46,179 bases of DNA from Syntrophaceae bacterium. GTDB taxonomy: Bacteria > Desulfobacterota > Syntrophia > Syntrophales > Smithellaceae. Each line of letters begins with the position of its first letter. Position 1 is the stretch's first letter. The notes beneath the pieces are model-generated. The model saw only the letters and a program-made list of their open reading frames with translations. It made no database searches and was not told where the DNA came from. The stretch lies in the NCBI GenBank assembly GCA_003139775.1, contig PLGI01000137.1:1-46179 (forward strand). The letters are read 5' to 3'. Both the position numbers and the translations under genes were made by a program. Shown piece by piece: positions 42,031 to 46,179 of the stretch.

Positions 42031-42895
42031 GTCCCTGAAAAGAAGAATTAAAAGCGCGGGCGATCTCTTATCGGTGGTCAAAACGATGAAGGCTCTGGCT
42101 GCCGTAAGTATCCGGCAATATCAAAAGGCCGTAGAGTCTCTGGACGATTACAACCGGACTGTAGAAATGGGACTGCAAATTGTGCTCAAGGAACGCTTGG
42201 GAGCAATGTCGCAAAGTAAAAGCAGGGCTGTGAAGCGTTTGGGAGTAATAGTTTTCGGTTCCGATCAGGGGCTGTGCGGACAGCTCAATGAACAGATTTC
42301 CGTCTTCACGCTGGATCATTTCAAAGAAACCGGCGTGAAAAAAGAAAATCGAAAGGTGCTGGCGGTGGGCGCGCGCGTGGCGGATTACGTGGAAGACGCC
42401 GGACAGCCTGTAGATGAGTTGATGGCCACACCAAGCTCCACAGCAGGGATAACGCCGCTGGTTCAGGAAATCATCATGATTATTGAAGAGTGGCATTTTC
42501 GTCAAAACGTTGATCATTTTATGCTGTTTTACAACGATTATGTTAGCGGTGCCAACTATCATCCTTACAAAGTTCAACTGTTGCCAGTAAATCGGGATTG
42601 GCTCAAGGATCTTGCCCGCAAGAAATGGGATTCCAAATCGCTGCCTATTTTCCGGATGGACTGCCATAGGCTTTTTTCATCGCTGATCAGAGAATATCTC
42701 TTCGTTTCTCTTTACCGCGCTTTTGCCGAATCGCTGGCCAGTGAAAACGCCAGCCGTCTGGCTTCCATGCAGAACGCGGAAAAGAATATTGAAGAGCAAA
42801 TGCAGGATCTGCACGTGCAGTTCCACCGTACGCGTCAGATGACTATAACCGAAGAACTACTGGATATTGTTGCCGGCTTTGAGGCGTTGAGTTAA
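42017..42895 (+). CDS. atpG: N-ATPase subunit gamma
   Basis: 292-aa central-shaft subunit from ATG 42017, with GAGGAAG upstream and a start inside atpA. The N-terminal helix [24 protein letters not shown] and the C-terminal helix [20 protein letters not shown] (with the typical [16 protein letters not shown]) are diagnostic. Completes the atpDCQRBEFAG set; there is no atpH. Confidence 0.94.
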   Translation: MQTTESLKRRIKSAGDLLSVVKTMKALAAVSIRQYQKAVESLDDYNRTVEMGLQIVLKERLGAMSQSKSRAVKRLGVIVFGSDQGLCGQLNEQISVFTLDHFKETGVKKENRKVLAVGARVADYVEDAGQPVDELMATPSSTAGITPLVQEIIMIIEEWHFRQNVDHFMLFYNDYVSGANYHPYKVQLLPVNRDWLKDLARKKWDSKSLPIFRMDCHRLFSSLIREYLFVSLYRAFAESLASENASRLASMQNAEKNIEEQMQDLHVQFHRTRQMTITEELLDIVAGFEALS

Positions 42896-42936
42896 AAAAT
42901 GAACAGCTATTGTCAACAAGAAAGAAGGTGATAATC

Positions 42937-43800
42937 ATGGCAGTAGAAATGCACATTTGTGGTATTTGCGCGTGGCGCAGGGAATGTCAAAAAAAGTTTA
43001 AAGTTAGAACGGATGGATTTATAGGAAGCCATTGTCCTGATTATACAAGGGACTTGTCTTTTAAGCCTACGGCCTCGGATGAAGCAGAAGATGAAAAAAC
43101 GATCATGGATCGGATGGTTCAGCAGCAATTGGAAAAGTGGCGTAAACTGTTGGATAAAGTTTTGAAACAGGGAGTTAAAATAGAGAATTTCCAGGGTGGT
43201 CCGATAATCACTATTTCTAGAGAACCGGGAAGCGGAGGAAGTGAAATTGCAAGACGGCTGGCCAAGGCATTAGGTATGGATCTGATAGGCGGCCAAATTA
43301 TTCAACACGTTGCTGACAGCGCTAAGATGAGCAGAAGAGTAATCGAATCTCTTGACGAAAAAGAAGTAACATTTCGAGACACCCTGCTCATGTCTTTGTT
43401 TGGGGAAAGCCGTCCCTGGCCGTCGGAATACTTAAAGCATCTAACTCGAGTGATAGGGACTATTGGAGCTTTCGGCAATGTAATTATTGTTGGCAGAGGA
43501 GGGAATTATGTTCTGCCGCGAGAAAAGACATTCAAGGTCAGAATAATTGCTCCTCTGGAATTAAGAATTAAATATTTTATGGATGACCGTAAATATACGA
43601 GAGTTGAAGCGGAACAATATGTTGTCAAAACAGAAAATAACCGCAAAGCATTCATACGGAAATATTATAATGCCGATGTTGCTGATCCCCAATACTATGA
43701 TATCACAATAAACACGGAGAGAATATCAATGGGAGCAGCAACTGAATCAATTATTTCGGCTTTCAACCAAAGAAGGAATCGAAAGCGAAGCGAATCCTGA
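42937..43800 (+). CDS. Cytidylate-kinase-like protein with Cys-rich N-terminus
   Basis: 287 aa from ATG 42937 (AGAAAGAAGGTG upstream). The C-terminal domain is of the Cytidylate_kin2 type: TISREPGSGGSEIARRLAKAL is the P-loop, with IIVGRGGNYVLPRE and DPQYYDITINTE later. The N-terminal ~35 residues contain four cysteines (CGICAWRREC...CPDY), perhaps a zinc- or Fe-S-binding site. The substrate is unknown; in this family the nucleotide kinase activity is usually unproven. It follows atpG by 41 bp, at the end of the ATPase operon. Confidence 0.82.
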   Translation: MAVEMHICGICAWRRECQKKFKVRTDGFIGSHCPDYTRDLSFKPTASDEAEDEKTIMDRMVQQQLEKWRKLLDKVLKQGVKIENFQGGPIITISREPGSGGSEIARRLAKALGMDLIGGQIIQHVADSAKMSRRVIESLDEKEVTFRDTLLMSLFGESRPWPSEYLKHLTRVIGTIGAFGNVIIVGRGGNYVLPREKTFKVRIIAPLELRIKYFMDDRKYTRVEAEQYVVKTENNRKAFIRKYYNADVADPQYYDITINTERISMGAATESIISAFNQRRNRKRSES

Positions 43801-43805
43801 TTTGT

Positions 43806-43885
43806 TGAGACCAAACTTTGAGAAATAAAGTGTGTAACTTGAATAACCTGAAGGTCACTGCGGGGTCATCTGCGACTTAAGTTTG
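43806..43885 (+). repeat. Hairpin array remnant with inserted word
   Basis: GAGACCAAACTTTG... loop AAATAAAGTGTG..., AAGTTTGCTGGTTGAATGC, interrupted by ATAACCTGAAGGTCAC and CTGCGGGG. A degenerate member of the array family after the cytidylate-kinase-like gene. Confidence 0.75.
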
Positions 43886-43990
43886 CTGGTTGAATGCAGA
43901 CAATGAAAATGTGTAGGCAATATCATGACAGTGTACAAAACTTAAAAAGGCCTGTAATGTTGGATATCTTACAAAACAAGGCGTCCGATA

Positions 43991-44048
43991 GATATTCCAC
44001 CATACGGGTGCGAGTCAGAATCTCAGAATATCCGGGTCAAAACCGGGG
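43991..44048 (+). ncRNA. Candidate structured leader (three-way junction) before the triple-PAS gene
   Basis: A compact fold is possible: GATATTC/GAATATC as a closing 7-bp stem enclosing CACC/GGTG (loop ATACG) and GAG/CTC (loop TCAGAAT), followed by a CCGG...CCGG hairpin with loop GTCAAAA. It lies about 45-100 bp upstream of the triple-PAS ATG and is not part of the hairpin-array family. It could be an RNA control element; I do not recognise a known riboswitch. Confidence 0.45.
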
Positions 44049-44089
44049 GTGTAAGTGATCAAGCGGGCTTTTCATGAAAGGAGGGTTTT

Positions 44090-45484
44090 ATGAAAAGAAA
44101 AACGGTTGAAAAAATTGACGCTGTTGGAAGCGTCAAGGCCGCAAAAGGAAAACGCGGGATCTCGGATACATCCAAGGAATCAGCCCACCTGCTTCACAGC
44201 ATAGTCCAGGGCTTTTCCATCCCCGCCTTTGTCATCGGAGTAAATCATAAGATAATATACTGGAACCGCGCCCTTGAGCGGATGACGAATATTCCCATGA
44301 GCGAGGTGGTCGATACCAACCAACACTGGCGAGCTTTCTATGCCAGCGAGAGGCCCTGCATGGCAGACCTCCTCGTCGATGGTGCCGAGAACCGGATTCC
44401 CAAATGGTATGCCGGGAAATACCGCAAATCAGAACTTCTGGAAGAGGCTTACGAAGCAACAGATTTTTTCCCTGATCTCGGCGAAAAGGGGCGCTGGCTG
44501 CGCTTCACGGCCGCGCTGATTCGACAAGCTAACGGTAATATTGTCGGTGCGATTGAAACTCTGGAGGACATTACCGAACGCATGACTGCAGAACTTACGC
44601 GGCACGAAAGCGAGCAGCAGGTCTTCAGCATCATCGAAGGGTTGCCTATTCCGACCTATGTCATCGGTCTCGATCACAACGTGATTTACTGGAACCGAGC
44701 TCTGGAAAAATTGAGCAAGATCCCTGCTAAAGATATGATCGGTACAAATCAGCATTGGCGCGCTTTCTACGCCAGTGAGAGGCCCTGCATGTCTGATCTG
44801 GTCGTCGATCAGACCATGGAAACCATCCCGGAATGGTATGGGGGCGTCGCCAAATCAAAACTGTTAGAAGACACCTACGAGGCGGAAGGATTTTTCCCCG
44901 ACCTGGGAGACAAAGGGCGCTGGCTGCGGTTCACTGTGTCGCCCCTCCATAGTTCCCGTGGCGCCATCGTCGGTTGTATCGAGACGCTGGAAGATATTAC
45001 GGAGCGAGAATTGACGGAACGGATCATCTTCGACAGCGAAAGGATTCTGCACAGCATCCTTGAGGGATTTTCAATTGCCGCTTTCGTCATCGACAAAAAC
45101 CATAAAATTCTTTACTGGAACCGGGCATTGGAAAAACTGACGAGAGTGAAGGCCGCCGATGTTAGAGGGACCGATCAACAATGGCGGGCCTTTTATAAAA
45201 AGGCAAGGCCCTGCATGGCCGATATGCTTGTTGATAGTGCTCTTGAAAAGGTTCCCCAATGGTATTCCGGAAAATATCAAAAATCAGATCTCATCGAAGA
45301 TGCCTATGAGGCAACGGATTTCTTTCCCGATCTGGGGGATAGTGGGTGCTGGCTCCGGTTTACAGCCGCTCTCATCCGGGATTTTCAGGGAGAACTTATT
45401 GGGGCTGTTGAAACGCTGGAAGACATCACAGAACAGAGGCTAGCTGAAGACGCTCTGAAACGAAAGGGCAAGAGCGCGTCATAG
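44090..45484 (+). CDS. Triple-PAS protein without output domain
   Basis: 464 aa consisting of three tandem PAS domains (~30-165, ~170-305, ~310-450) that are close copies of one another and of the first PAS of the kinase at 31452. Each copy has WNRALEK/WNRALER, (H/Q)QWRAFYxxxRPCM, a FFPDLG box and ETLEDITE at its end. There is no kinase, GGDEF, HTH or methyl-accepting domain, and no membrane helix. It ends in a short basic tail. It is probably a cytoplasmic sensor or adaptor. AAGGAGGG precedes the ATG. GC content looks higher than that of the neighbouring kinase-like gene. Confidence 0.88.
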   Translation: MKRKTVEKIDAVGSVKAAKGKRGISDTSKESAHLLHSIVQGFSIPAFVIGVNHKIIYWNRALERMTNIPMSEVVDTNQHWRAFYASERPCMADLLVDGAENRIPKWYAGKYRKSELLEEAYEATDFFPDLGEKGRWLRFTAALIRQANGNIVGAIETLEDITERMTAELTRHESEQQVFSIIEGLPIPTYVIGLDHNVIYWNRALEKLSKIPAKDMIGTNQHWRAFYASERPCMSDLVVDQTMETIPEWYGGVAKSKLLEDTYEAEGFFPDLGDKGRWLRFTVSPLHSSRGAIVGCIETLEDITERELTERIIFDSERILHSILEGFSIAAFVIDKNHKILYWNRALEKLTRVKAADVRGTDQQWRAFYKKARPCMADMLVDSALEKVPQWYSGKYQKSDLIEDAYEATDFFPDLGDSGCWLRFTAALIRDFQGELIGAVETLEDITEQRLAEDALKRKGKSAS

Positions 45485-45553
45485 CCGACACTGCGGCAAA
45501 ACGGTGGATCCGTTAATGTATCCCCCCATTATGGGAAAGGAAGGAGTTAGGTC

Positions 45554-46072
45554 ATGACAACAACACAGACATCAAAGATGATTGAGACGATCGAGTATAA
45601 AGCCCAAGACATTGCCGAACAATGGTATAAGAATGTGAAGATCAACCCTAAAACGCCCATTTTTCATAACATGCCCCAGAACGAGGCCATAGATCTGGCT
45701 CTGAATTTCCTCAGCAACTACAGGAAACTTTTCAATACGGATAAACCATTTGAGGAGGCCAATGTCCTTTTCTCCAAGTATGCTGTGAATTTCTATAATA
45801 AGCATATCCCGCTTCCCCAGGCTATCTACTCTCTCATCCTGATGAGACGCCATATGTGGCTGTTTGCCGAGTACCAGGCAGTGTTCGAAACAGCCGTCGA
45901 GCAGCGTCACGCCCTGGAAAGCCAGAGCCGTATGATTCTCATGTTCGATTACGCCGAGTATGTTGTCATTCTGACCTATGACGACCTGATTAGAAATGAA
46001 ATCGAAGACAAGTTTAAAGGGTTGAAAGTCAAAAGCCCGTTTTTTGTTCTCTGGCCTGGTGGCGGACTGTAG
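45554..46072 (+). CDS. RsbRD N-terminal-domain protein 2
   Basis: 172-aa paralogue of the RsbRD-like protein at 35332, sharing the conserved core LILMRRHMWLFAEYQAVF and SRMILMFDYAEYVV, plus the upstream QWYKNVK/QWARDVK region. It again lacks a STAS domain. AAGGAAGGAG precedes the ATG. It follows the triple-PAS gene by 69 bp, and the two paralogues bracket the ATPase operon. Function unknown; it is likely a sensor or regulator. The remaining 107 bp to the window edge contain no recognisable gene. Confidence 0.8.
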   Translation: MTTTQTSKMIETIEYKAQDIAEQWYKNVKINPKTPIFHNMPQNEAIDLALNFLSNYRKLFNTDKPFEEANVLFSKYAVNFYNKHIPLPQAIYSLILMRRHMWLFAEYQAVFETAVEQRHALESQSRMILMFDYAEYVVILTYDDLIRNEIEDKFKGLKVKSPFFVLWPGGGL

Positions 46073-46179
46073 GAATAGGCAAAGTAGCTGGAGCGCTGGC
46101 AAAGGCGATGATTGTGCTGCAAGGCAGAGGCATCATGTCTTTCTTTTTTATTGCATATTTCAAATAAGCGTCAATCCAA

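Noticed and set aside
43900-44089. Known riboswitch classes (c-di-GMP, TPP) before the triple-PAS gene
   Set aside because: The conserved cores of those classes are not visible; only a generic three-way junction can be drawn.

Overview
The window looks like a chromosomal segment of a syntrophic, anaerobic Desulfobacterota bacterium, most likely a Syntrophales member (Smithella/Syntrophus-like). This is inferred from gene content and order: gltX-yceD-rpmF-acpP-fabF-glyA-comEB-nrdR-rib genes-nusB, an N-type ATPase operon, a Hox-like [NiFe]-hydrogenase, YedF plus a candidate tRNA-Sec, and PAS/sigma-54 signalling. No 16S rRNA gene is present, so the lineage call is an inference.

Layout. 1-0.6 kb: 3' end of a tyrosine recombinase facing the 3' end of a tRNA-Glu, apparently the edge of an integrated element that lies to the left, followed by a defective-looking tRNA-Gln. 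0.9-11.2 kb: housekeeping genes (gltX; yceD-rpmF; acpP-fabF; glyA; comEB-nrdR-ribE-ribBA-ribH-nusB; a stand-alone M17 N-terminal-domain protein). 11.3-16 kb: two small membrane proteins, a peptide-binding lipoprotein and a CmpB-type membrane protein fused to an HD domain, all on the minus strand. 16.3-20.9 kb: hydrogenase operon (NuoG/HoxU-like, HoxY, HoxH, maturation protease HoxW) with no diaphorase subunit. 21-27 kb: radical SAM/B12 protein, TPM protein, nucleotidyltransferase, LemA and a Nudix hydrolase, each separated by repeat arrays. 27-31.2 kb: yedF, DUF3343, candidate tRNA-Sec, PilT-like ATPase, class V cysteine desulfurase. 31.4-46.1 kb: PAS histidine kinase, sigma-54 activator, a sigma-54 promoter, RsbRD-like protein, N-ATPase operon atpDCQRBEFAG, a cytidylate-kinase-like protein, a triple-PAS protein and a second RsbRD-like protein.

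The most unusual feature is a dense family of intergenic arrays of small hairpins, with at least a dozen loci here. Stems vary from unit to unit, while loops (GCGAAGC/CAAAGTG-like) and the linkers between hairpins (TAATGAGACT and GTCGAATTATCCC) are conserved. The arrays are reused in different orders and orientations, overlap or abut stop codons of several genes, and sit inside the atp operon and the hox gene cluster. A separate ~16-bp word (AACCTRAAGGTCACAC-like) appears inserted into several of these repeats. I do not recognise this family.

Functionally, the right third reads as a sensory/energy island. A PAS kinase and a sigma-54 activator sit directly upstream of a canonical -24/-12 promoter that reads into rsbRD and the ATPase. 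The ATPase c subunit has lost the residue aligned with Gln32 of the known Na+ site, so H+ coupling is a real possibility despite the N-type operon.
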